Of a stretch of DNA of 5,132 nt, positions 1 to 5,132 are shown piece after piece. The DNA comes from an uncultured Clostridia bacterium (GTDB taxonomy: Bacteria; Bacillota; Clostridia; Oscillospirales; Oscillospiraceae). The number at the start of each line of letters is the position of its first letter. The first letter of the stretch is position 1. A model generated the notes under the pieces. It worked only from the letters and a program-made list of their open reading frames with translations, did not search any database and had not been told where the DNA came from. The stretch is from NCBI GenBank assembly GCA_946184215.1, contig CAMHER010000149.1, forward strand, positions 1 to 5,132. The letters are read 5' to 3'. The translations under genes were made by a program, and so were the position numbers.

Positions 1-174
<174 letters not shown>

Positions 175-355
175 TGGTATCTTAAAGCCTTTCGGCCCTA
201 AAATCATTTCTTGATCGCTACTAGCTCTCAAAAGAATTTTTATAGTCTTTTCAGACTCTTAAAAGCCCTTTTCTTGGTGCTTATTTGCATAAGCTTTTCT
301 TACATTGTTCAATTTTCAAGGTACATCTTGGTGTCGCCCTCTTCGGGGTGACAGC
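175..355 (-). other. 16S rRNA leader (pre-rRNA 5' spacer)
   Basis: This AT-rich, non-coding leader lies between the predicted P2 start (~355) and mature 16S. In transcript sense it contains a weak hairpin at the very 5' end (332-353: UGUC/GACA and CCC/GGG separated by an A-C mismatch). A boxA-like element follows, then two short hairpins capped by GAAA tetraloops: AGUCU/AGACU at 243-256 and AGGGCC/GGCUUU at about 184-199. The last lies just before the mature 5' end. Such leaders normally pair with the 3' flank of 16S to form the RNase III stem; that partner is outside the window. Short plus-strand open frames here are not credible genes. Confidence 0.8.
303..324 (-). promoter_or_regulatory. 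boxA-like rRNA antitermination element
   Basis: On the minus strand this reads GTACCTTGAAAATTGAACAA followed by TG. It closely matches the CTTTGAAAACT(A/G)AACAA block that precedes 16S and 23S genes across Firmicutes and contains the boxA-type NusB/NusE binding site. It lies in the leader about 30 nt downstream of the predicted P2 start, where the antitermination complex would be loaded. The match to the family motif is by memory; the function is inferred from position and similarity. Confidence 0.6.
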
Positions 356-390
356 TTGTCTAATATACCACAGCTTTCTTTCCGTGTCAA
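355..390 (-). promoter_or_regulatory. rRNA promoter P2 (proximal)
   Basis: The minus strand has a perfect -35 TTGACA (rc at 385-390), a 17-bp spacer and a -10 TATATT (rc at 362-367), differing from consensus only at the fifth base. The predicted +1, seven nt after the -10 box, is a G at ~355 in the sequence CAAGCT. This is the housekeeping sigma-A form and drives the 16S operon leftward. A G start would make it sensitive to the GTP pool, as described for Bacillus subtilis rRNA promoters. Confidence 0.88.
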
Positions 391-420
391 GAAAAACTTT
401 TTCTTTTTTTCAAGTTTTTT
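391..420 (-). promoter_or_regulatory. A/T-rich UP-like element of P2
   Basis: Directly upstream of the P2 -35 box, 30 bp consist almost entirely of A-runs on the minus strand (AAAAAACTTG, AAAAAAAG, AAAAAG) ending in a short T-run. Phased A-tracts at about -40 to -60 are typical of UP elements that bind the RNA polymerase alpha C-terminal domains at rRNA promoters. It is seen as composition and position only; the activity is inferred. Confidence 0.6.
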
Positions 421-459
421 TGCGCTCCGGATTGGGAAGCTTCGGCTCTCTCAGGCGAG

Positions 460-495
460 CTTGCACAATATACACCCGGACCGCCCCTTTGTCAA
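460..495 (-). promoter_or_regulatory. rRNA promoter P1 (distal)
   Basis: A second minus-strand promoter lies 105 bp upstream of P2: -35 TTGACA (rc at 490-495), 17-bp spacer, -10 TATATT (rc at 467-472). The predicted +1 is a G at ~460, again within CAAGCT, so P1 and P2 share both hexamers, spacer length and start context while their spacers differ. The upstream DNA (496-530) is A/T-rich and UP-like. The early transcript can form an AAGCUCG/CGaAGCUU hairpin with a bulged A (437-462). Tandem promoters are usual for rRNA operons. Confidence 0.87.
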
Positions 496-511
496 GCACT
501 TTTTTGACAAA
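488..511. repeat. Perfect 8-bp inverted repeat over the P1 -35 box
   Basis: TTTGTCAA (488-495) and TTGACAAA (504-511) are exact reverse complements separated by 8 bp. The left arm contains the P1 -35 hexamer on the minus strand. The right arm presents an identical TTGACA to the plus strand, toward gerA. No convincing -10 box lies 16-18 bp after the plus-strand copy, so the right arm is not clearly a promoter. It could be an operator for either direction or a chance product of two TTGACA sequences. Confidence 0.5.
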
Positions 512-570
512 TTTTGAAGAAAATTTTTCCATTCAAAATATTGTGGTTCAGCCCGGAAATACTACACGAT

Positions 571-2034
571 ATGGACCATTCTATTCCTTATCATCCAAAA
601 ACTGAAGCGGTCTTCCCCGGAGCGGTTTCCGCCGCCTCGATGGACGCGATCTTCGCGCGCTGCTCGGATTATATGCAGCGGCGCATCGACGCCGGACTCG
701 ATCCGGCGCGGCCGGTCGTGCTCTGCTGGCTGGACGGACTTGTTTCCGGGCGGGATCTGGCCGAGACCCTGCTGCGCCCGCTGACGGAATTCTGGCGCCT
801 GTCCGCCGGCGCCGCCGACTTTCAGGCGCGTTTGCTCGCGGGTGCTGTCACGGCCTGGTCGGTCAAGCGTTTCGATACCCTGGACGAGACGGTGCAGATC
901 CTGGAGGAAACGCACGCGGCGCTGTGTTTTGAGCTGCGCAGCGAATCCGGCCGGAGCGTCAGCGAGCCGACGCTGGAAAAGTCCGTCAAGGGCGCAAAGG
1001 ATTCCTTCGTGGAGATCCTGCGGGTCAACACCGCTCTCGTCCGGCGCCGCCTGGCCACGCCGGAGCTGAAGCTGGTCGAAAGCGAACTCGGCCGCCGCTC
1101 CGGGACGAAAACGGCGCTGCTGTATCTCGAAGGCGTAGCCGATCCCGCGCTGGTCAGAGAGCTCGCGCGGCGGCTGGACGAGCTGGATCTCGACGCGCTG
1201 CTCGCGCTCGGGCCGCTGGAGGAAGCGCTCGCCGAAACGCCCCGCTCGCCCTTTCCGCAGGCGCTGCACACCGAGCGGCCCGACCGATTTGCCATGCATC
1301 TGAGCGACGGTCGCGTGGGGCTGCTGGTGGACGGACTTCCCGTGGGGCTCGTACTGCCGGTAACGCTGGCGGAATTCATGAAGGTCACCGGCGACCGCGG
1401 CCAGCATTTTCTGATCAGCAGCACGCTGAGCCTGCTGCGCTGGTTTTCCCTGCTGATCGCGCTGCTGCTGCCCGGCGTCTACGTAGCGATGGCCATGTAT
1501 CACCAGGAGATGATCCCGACAAAGCTGCTGCTGAGCATGATCGAGGCCAAGCAGCAGGTGCCCTTTTCCACGGCGCTGGAGGTGCTGGGCATGCTGCTGG
1601 CCTTTCTGATGCTGCAGGAGGCCGGGCTGCGCCTGCCGGGGCCGATGGGCGACACGGTGAGCATCATCGGCGCGCTGATCGTCGGTCAGGCGGCGGTGGA
1701 GGCGCGCGTCGTCTCGCCGATCGCCATCATCGTGGTCGCGGCGGCCGGCATCGCCTGCTATACGCTGCCGAGCCAGGACCTGTCCGCGGCGCTGCGGCTG
1801 TGGAGCCTGGGGCTTCTGATCGCGGGCGCCCTTGCGGGACTCTACGGCGTCGCGCTCGGCTGCTGCCTGCTGCTCTGGCATCTCGCGGGGATCGACAGCT
1901 TCGGCCGCAGCTACACAGCGCCGCTGAGCGAGGACGGGCCCGGTCTGCGGCGCATGCTGCTGCGGCGGCCCTTTTCCGCGCTCAAGCTCCGGGACGTGCT
2001 GCTGAAAACGATCGATCGGAGGCGGAGGAAATGA
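571..2034 (+). CDS. gerA: Spore germinant receptor subunit A (GerA family)
   Basis: This 487-residue protein is the A subunit of a nutrient germinant receptor in the spore inner membrane; B. subtilis GerAA is about the same length. Residues ~1-285 form the soluble N-terminal region. Family blocks are visible: EPTLEK..KGAKDSFVE (132-148) followed by N.ALVRRR, SPFPQ (226-230) and TERPD (234-238). A membrane domain follows with hydrophobic stretches near 290-311, 331-349, 365-400 and 411-437, including QEAGLRLPGPMG (349-360) and GQAAVEA (372-378). SFGRSYTAP (443-451) precedes a basic tail. The stop overlaps the gerC start as ATGA. The start is uncertain: ATG 571 has only a distant GGAA, ATG 640 (codon 24) also lacks a good ribosome site, and an in-frame TTG at 514 is unlikely. 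The substrate and the exact paralogue (GerA, GerK or other) cannot be told from sequence. Confidence 0.93.
   Translation: MDHSIPYHPKTEAVFPGAVSAASMDAIFARCSDYMQRRIDAGLDPARPVVLCWLDGLVSGRDLAETLLRPLTEFWRLSAGAADFQARLLAGAVTAWSVKRFDTLDETVQILEETHAALCFELRSESGRSVSEPTLEKSVKGAKDSFVEILRVNTALVRRRLATPELKLVESELGRRSGTKTALLYLEGVADPALVRELARRLDELDLDALLALGPLEEALAETPRSPFPQALHTERPDRFAMHLSDGRVGLLVDGLPVGLVLPVTLAEFMKVTGDRGQHFLISSTLSLLRWFSLLIALLLPGVYVAMAMYHQEMIPTKLLLSMIEAKQQVPFSTALEVLGMLLAFLMLQEAGLRLPGPMGDTVSIIGALIVGQAAVEARVVSPIAIIVVAAAGIACYTLPSQDLSAALRLWSLGLLIAGALAGLYGVALGCCLLLWHLAGIDSFGRSYTAPLSEDGPGLRRMLLRRPFSALKLRDVLLKTIDRRRRK
577..583 (+). promoter_or_regulatory. Possible sigma-G/F-like -10 box (weak)
   Basis: CATTCTA matches the CATNNTA form of forespore (sigma-G type) -10 boxes, the sigma factor that normally drives ger operons. 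A poor -35 candidate, AAATA at 557-561, sits only 15 bp upstream. If it were real, transcription would begin near 590 and translation at ATG 640 rather than ATG 571. A further imperfect candidate, CATTCAA, lies at 530-536. Neither has a strong -35 partner, so this is a lead, not an assignment. Confidence 0.2.
2018..2028 (+). promoter_or_regulatory. Ribosome binding site of gerC (double GGAGG)
   Basis: Two overlapping-range Shine-Dalgarno cores, GGAGG at 2018-2022 and GGAGG at 2024-2028, lie inside the last codons of gerA. The first is 8 nt from ATG 2031, which is ideal; the second is only 2 nt away. This fixes the gerC start and, with the ATGA overlap, indicates translational coupling. Confidence 0.85.
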
Positions 2035-3182
2035 TCCGGCGTTTCAGAAATGCCATGCTGCTTTCAATTATTATAATTGTAGGTCTTTGTCTCGGCGGCT
2101 GCGGCCTGCGCGAGCAGGCGCGCGAGGTGGACGAGCTGCTGGTCATGCAGACCATGGGACTCGATTCCGACCCCCGGGGCGTTCTGCTCAGTTTGTCCTC
2201 CGCGGCCGGCGCCGCGCCGGACAACCCGCCCGTGCGCCTGCAGAGCGCCGGGGCTTCCATTACCACGGCGCTCGAGCACATCCGCGTCGGCGCCAATGAG
2301 GAGGATCTCTTCTGCGCCCACATCGGCCATCTGCTGATCGGGGAGGCGGCGGCCCGGAAGGGGATCCGTCCGGCGCTGGATTACGTATGCCGCTCGGGAG
2401 ACCTTCGCCTGAGCGTGCCGCTGTATATCCTGCGGGAACGCGACGCGCAGGAGGCGGTGCTGGGCACGGGCGACAAGAGCTTCGGCATCTGCGACGCGCT
2501 TGACTCCGTGGACGCGGATCTGCGAGCGCGCGGCGACGGGCACTGCGCCTCCGCCGCCGACATTCTGCGGGATCTGGAGCGCTATGACAGCGCACTCGTC
2601 TGCGCCGTGGCATTCCGTCCCTCGGCGGAGGACGACCAGAGCGCCGGAGCGGAGGATCGTCCGCAAACCGTGCTGCCCGACGGCTACGCCGTGCTCAAAG
2701 GCGGCGCGCTCTGCGGCTTTCTCGACCGGGAGCAGGCGGTCGGCGTCGGCTTTCTCACCGGAAATACCGGGATCTGCGAGCTGACGGTGACTGACCAGGC
2801 GGGGATGCCCGTCACGCTGATGCTCACCGGCGGCAAATGCACGCTGGAGCCGCGCTGGACCGATGACGGCCGGCTGGAGGCGCTCGGCGTCCAGGTGGAG
2901 GCCGAGGCCCTGCTGGCAGAAGGTGCGGCCAACAATACTTCTCTTGATTATCTTGAAATGATGCTCGAGCGCGCCCTCTCCGAGCGTGTGCGGCAGGTGC
3001 TGCAGCTGTCCAAGCAGTGGAGGGCCGATTTTCTCGGTCTGGAAGGGCGGCTGGAGCGCCTCTCGCCGCGAAAAATGCGCGCGCTGAACCCGGATTTTGC
3101 CGCGCGCTGGCCCTCGCTGCCGCTGACGGTCAGCGTCAGTGCGCGGCTCACCGGCACCGGCGACGTGGAGGACCGGCCATGA
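2031..3182 (+). CDS. gerC: Spore germination lipoprotein, Ger(x)C family
   Basis: This 383-residue protein is the C subunit of the receptor, a lipoprotein expected on the outer face of the spore inner membrane. It starts with basic residues and an Ile-rich hydrophobic stretch ending in a lipobox, LGGC, with the lipidated cysteine at residue 24. Family landmarks are HIGHLLIGEA (97-106), then RKGIRPALDYVCR and a VPLYILRERDAQEAVL strand-helix; a GYAVLKGGALCGFL block in the middle; and a helical C-terminal domain (~304-378) with KQWRADFLGLEGRL and a final PLTVSVSARLTGTG strand. Length is close to B. subtilis GerAC (~373). The usual C-W-D motif after the lipid cysteine is absent here (CGLREQ). The upstream open frame (from 1800) is only extension through gerA. 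It is cotranscribed with gerA and gerB. Confidence 0.92.
   Translation: MIRRFRNAMLLSIIIIVGLCLGGCGLREQAREVDELLVMQTMGLDSDPRGVLLSLSSAAGAAPDNPPVRLQSAGASITTALEHIRVGANEEDLFCAHIGHLLIGEAAARKGIRPALDYVCRSGDLRLSVPLYILRERDAQEAVLGTGDKSFGICDALDSVDADLRARGDGHCASAADILRDLERYDSALVCAVAFRPSAEDDQSAGAEDRPQTVLPDGYAVLKGGALCGFLDREQAVGVGFLTGNTGICELTVTDQAGMPVTLMLTGGKCTLEPRWTDDGRLEALGVQVEAEALLAEGAANNTSLDYLEMMLERALSERVRQVLQLSKQWRADFLGLEGRLERLSPRKMRALNPDFAARWPSLPLTVSVSARLTGTGDVEDRP
3167..3171 (+). promoter_or_regulatory. Ribosome binding site of gerB
   Basis: GGAGG lies 7 nt upstream of ATG 3179, inside the 3' end of gerC. It decides the gerB start over the longer upstream frame and supports coupled translation at the second ATGA junction. 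Confidence 0.85.
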
Positions 3183-4261
3183 AATGCGATAAGCCGTATA
3201 CTCTCGGCCAATTGTTGGCGCTCTGCTCCGTCATGGCGCTCACGCCGGCGCTGCGGCTGCTGCCCGGGGCCTCTGCCGCCCTCGCGGGGCGCGGCGGCTG
3301 GCTTTCGATCCTGCTGGCGCTGCCCGCGGCCGTCGCCTACGGCGCCTTCCTCTGGCAGTTTGTGCAGCGGAGGCGGGAGGGGGAGAGTCTGCCCGCGCTC
3401 TGGCAGCGCGCGGCGGGGGAGACCTTTGGCACTGTGCTTTTGGCGCTCTGCGGGCTCTGGCTGCTGTTTTATGCGGCCTTCACCCTGCGCGACAGCGCCC
3501 AGCGGCTGATCGACACCGTCTATCCCCACGCCGACCGCCGTTTCTTTGTGCTGCCGCTGGGTCTGGCCGCGGCCGTCGCCGGGGCGGGCGATGCGCGCCG
3601 GCTGGTGCGCTGCGCCAAGCTGCTGCTCCCGCTGCTGCTCGGGGCCGTCGCGCTCACGCTGCTCTTTGCGCTGCCGCAGATGCACGCAGACAATCTCCTG
3701 CCCGTTGCCGGGCAGGGCGCGCAGCCGATTCTGAAGGGCACGCTGCCGACGCTCGACGTGGCGGCGCTGGTCCTGGTGCTGCTGCTGTTTCTCTCCGACG
3801 GTCTGACGGGGGAGGCGCGCTATCGCAGCGTCGCGGGACGGATCGCGCTGCTCGGCACGCTGATGGCGGCGCTGACGGCCGCGGTGATCGGCGCCTTCGG
3901 GCATGAGCTGACGGCGCGCCTGAGCCAGCCCTATTTTTCTCTGGTGCGCAACCTTGTGTTCTTCCACAGCCTTGAGCGGATCGAGGCGCTGCTGGCGGCG
4001 CTGTGGATCTTCTCCGACTTTCTGCTGACGGCGGCGCTGCTGCTCGTCGCGCGTCGCTGTCTGGCGCCGCTGTGTGGGAAAAACGCCTGGCTTCCGGCGG
4101 CCGCCGGAGCGGCGGCGCTGCTGATCGCCTGTCTGCTCGCGCCGGAGGCGGCCGTCTTTGAACGGCTCTCCCTGCGCTGGATCCCGGCGGCCAACGCGGC
4201 CGTCTGCCTGCTGCTGATCCCCTGCGTTTATGCGCTCGGGCGGCTGCGGAAAAGGCTGTAA
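3179..4261 (+). CDS. gerB: Spore germination permease-like subunit B (GerB, Spore_permease family)
   Basis: This 360-residue, very hydrophobic protein is the B subunit, related to APC-superfamily amino acid transporters and thought to bind the germinant. About ten membrane segments can be read, near 9-29, 41-63, 84-106, 121-137, 146-166, 190-208, 220-242, 268-292, 302-322 and 334-354. Family blocks are TLGQLLAL at the start of helix 1, DNLLPVAGQGAQPILKG (171-187) and SLERIEALLAALWIFSDFL (264-282). Length matches the family (~360-370). ATG 3179 overlaps the gerC stop and has a good ribosome site. The protein ends in a short basic tail, RLRKRL. Ligand specificity cannot be predicted. No strong terminator follows. 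Confidence 0.93.
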   Translation: MKCDKPYTLGQLLALCSVMALTPALRLLPGASAALAGRGGWLSILLALPAAVAYGAFLWQFVQRRREGESLPALWQRAAGETFGTVLLALCGLWLLFYAAFTLRDSAQRLIDTVYPHADRRFFVLPLGLAAAVAGAGDARRLVRCAKLLLPLLLGAVALTLLFALPQMHADNLLPVAGQGAQPILKGTLPTLDVAALVLVLLLFLSDGLTGEARYRSVAGRIALLGTLMAALTAAVIGAFGHELTARLSQPYFSLVRNLVFFHSLERIEALLAALWIFSDFLLTAALLLVARRCLAPLCGKNAWLPAAAGAAALLIACLLAPEAAVFERLSLRWIPAANAAVCLLLIPCVYALGRLRKRL

Positions 4262-4279
4262 ACCCGATTGCATCCGGGT
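4262..4279 (+). other. Short hairpin after gerB (weak terminator at best)
   Basis: ACCCG (4262-4266) pairs with CGGGT (4275-4279) around an 8-nt loop, starting right after the gerB stop. There is no U-tract after it, so it is unlikely to be an efficient intrinsic terminator. Its loop contains the candidate -35 box of the mfd promoter. Confidence 0.35.
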
Positions 4280-4303
4280 GCCTGACGTGGTATAATCCTC
4301 CCG
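4268..4303 (+). promoter_or_regulatory. Extended -10 promoter of mfd
   Basis: TGGTATAAT (4288-4296) is a consensus TATAAT with an extended -10 TG. A weak -35, TTGCAT (4268-4273; three of six match), lies at the ideal 17-bp spacing. The expected start is G at ~4303, only 3 nt before the mfd ATG. The sigma-A form fits constitutive expression of a repair gene, separate from the sporulation operon upstream. Confidence 0.7.
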
Positions 4304-4305
4304 GT

Positions 4306-5132
4306 ATGAAGATCCTGAATCAAGTATTTTTCGATAATAAGGAAGCCGCCGCCCTCCCCGGTCTGCTGGAGAGCGGAGGGCTTCCTGCGCTCGTTTCCGG
4401 GCTTTCGGCGGTGCATCGGGCGCATCTGGGCGCGGCGCTGCGCGATCATGCGGGCCGCCCGCTCTTCGTGATCTGCCCGGACGACACTGCCGCCGAGAAC
4501 ATGGCCCGCGATCTCAGCTCGATGCTGGGCGAGGAGGCCGCTGTGCTCGGCATGCGCGACTTCAGCTTCTATCCGGCCGAGGCCGTCTCCCGCCAGGCCG
4601 AGCAGCGGCGCATCGCCGCGCTGTACGCGCTCTCTTCCGGCGCAGTAAACGTAGCTGTGGCCTCCGTGCCCGGCCTGCTGCAGCGCACACTGACCCCGGA
4701 GGCGCTCGCGCGCGCCGCGTTCGTCATCGACGCCTCCTCCCCCTGCGCCCTGGAGGATACGGAGGACGCGCTGCTGCGCTGCGGCTACAGCCGCGCAGAC
4801 CAGGTCGAGGGCCCGGGTCAGTTTGCCCGGCGCGGCGGCATCCTGGACTTCTTCTCGCCCGCGGACAGCGAGCCCGTGCGCATGGAGTTCTGGGGCGACG
4901 AAATCGACTCCATGGCTCACTTCGAGGTTTCCAGCCAGCGCCGGACCGATCCGGTCGAACGCTGCGTGATCCTTCCGGCGGCCGAGGCCCTGCCTCCGCT
5001 TGCGCCGGGCGGTCCCGCCGCCCTGGCGCAGGAGTTGCGGAAGATCGCCGAGCGCTACACGCGCCGCCGCACGAGCGAACAGGCGCAAAAGCTCAGCGAG
5101 ACCCTGCGCGGCGACGCCGAGCGCCTGGAAAA
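4306..5132 (+). CDS. mfd: Transcription-repair coupling factor Mfd, N-terminal part (partial)
   Basis: The frame from ATG 4306 is open to the right edge, giving 275 codons of a protein normally ~1150 residues long. Mfd is an ATP-dependent translocase that displaces stalled RNA polymerase at lesions and recruits UvrA. The visible part is the UvrB-like N-terminal module. It contains SFYPAEA with the following QRRIAALYAL, the VASVPGLLQRTLTP strand-helix, then GQFARRGGILDFF (171-183) and PVRMEFWGDEIDSM (190-203), the diagnostic RGGI.D.F / P.R.EF.GDEIDS pair. No Walker A motif occurs in this segment, which argues against UvrB, whose N-terminus carries one. The start is supported by a typical Mfd N-terminus (MKILNQV...LSAVHRAHL) but has no Shine-Dalgarno; the upstream CCTCCC (4297-4302) is like the anti-SD itself. 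The RNA polymerase-binding, helicase and C-terminal domains lie outside the window. Confidence 0.95.
   Translation, partial: MKILNQVFFDNKEAAALPGLLESGGLPALVSGLSAVHRAHLGAALRDHAGRPLFVICPDDTAAENMARDLSSMLGEEAAVLGMRDFSFYPAEAVSRQAEQRRIAALYALSSGAVNVAVASVPGLLQRTLTPEALARAAFVIDASSPCALEDTEDALLRCGYSRADQVEGPGQFARRGGILDFFSPADSEPVRMEFWGDEIDSMAHFEVSSQRRTDPVERCVILPAAEALPPLAPGGPAALAQELRKIAERYTRRRTSEQAQKLSETLRGDAERLE

Noticed and set aside
332..353. GC-rich hairpin as an intrinsic terminator
   Set aside because: No U-tract follows on either strand. It is nearly perfect only on the plus strand, where no gene ends; on the minus strand it is part of the rRNA leader.
504..532. Plus-strand sigma-A promoter from TTGACA at 504-509
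   Set aside because: At 16-18 bp spacing the sequence is TTTCCA/TTCCAT/TCCATT, not a -10 box; the next TATTGT is 29 bp away.
285..605. Open frames on the plus strand across the rRNA leader and promoters
   Set aside because: They lie antisense to the 16S leader and its two promoters, have no ribosome site, AT-driven composition and no recognisable protein.
562..1881. Long minus-strand open frame opposite gerA
   Set aside because: It is a shadow of GC-rich codons; its translation is rich in Q, R and G with no fold or motif, while the plus strand gives a full GerA protein.
2072..2077. TATAAT within the start of gerC as an internal promoter
   Set aside because: There is no -35-like hexamer 16-18 bp upstream, and it lies in the Ile-rich signal-peptide codons.
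2948..4273. Long minus-strand open frame opposite gerC/gerB
   Set aside because: Low-complexity Q/R-rich translation opposite the well-matched GerB; explained by high GC at third codon positions.
4228..5088. Minus-strand open frame of 286 codons at the right end
   Set aside because: It is antisense to the mfd frame, which has diagnostic RGGI.D.F and GDEIDS motifs; the antisense product has no recognisable features.
4306..5132. UvrB instead of Mfd
   Set aside because: UvrB would show a Walker A motif in its N-terminal region; none is present, and the N-terminus and motif order fit Mfd.

Overview
The window looks like part of the chromosome of a spore-forming, high-GC member of the Clostridia, probably in or near the Oscillospiraceae/Ruminococcaceae. 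Two things point there. The minus-strand 16S rRNA start has a Firmicutes-type 5' end and a V1 region resembling that group. The protein genes encode a GerA-type spore germinant receptor in strongly GC-rich codons. Family placement is from memory of 16S patterns and is only moderately certain.

Layout. Positions 1-174 are the 5' end of a 16S rRNA gene on the minus strand, whose body lies off the left edge. Positions 175-495 are its AT-rich leader and control region: a boxA-like element, small GAAA-loop hairpins, and two tandem promoters (P2 at 362-390, P1 at 467-495). Each promoter reads TTGACA-17 bp-TATATT and has A/T-rich DNA upstream. Positions 496-570 separate P1 from the divergent plus-strand genes and hold a perfect inverted repeat overlapping the P1 -35 box. 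Positions 571-4261 are a tight three-gene operon in the order gerA-gerC-gerB, with ATGA stop/start overlaps at both junctions. After a 44-bp gap, an extended -10 promoter sits almost on top of the start codon of mfd. That gene is open to the right edge, so only its N-terminal 275 codons are present.

How they work together. The three Ger proteins are expected to form one receptor in the inner membrane of the spore: GerA (cytosolic N-terminal domain plus membrane domain), GerB (ten-helix APC-type transporter-like subunit, the likely germinant binder) and GerC (lipoprotein on the outer face). Mfd is a housekeeping transcription-repair coupling factor that removes stalled RNA polymerase and recruits UvrA. 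It has its own putative promoter and is not obviously related functionally to the receptor. The rRNA operon is a growth-phase unit transcribed away from the sporulation-type operon.

I found no mobile element, CRISPR array, tRNA or clearly new system. The most unusual points are the probably leaderless mfd mRNA, the paired GTP-initiating rRNA promoters, and the compact control region shared by a growth operon and a sporulation operon.
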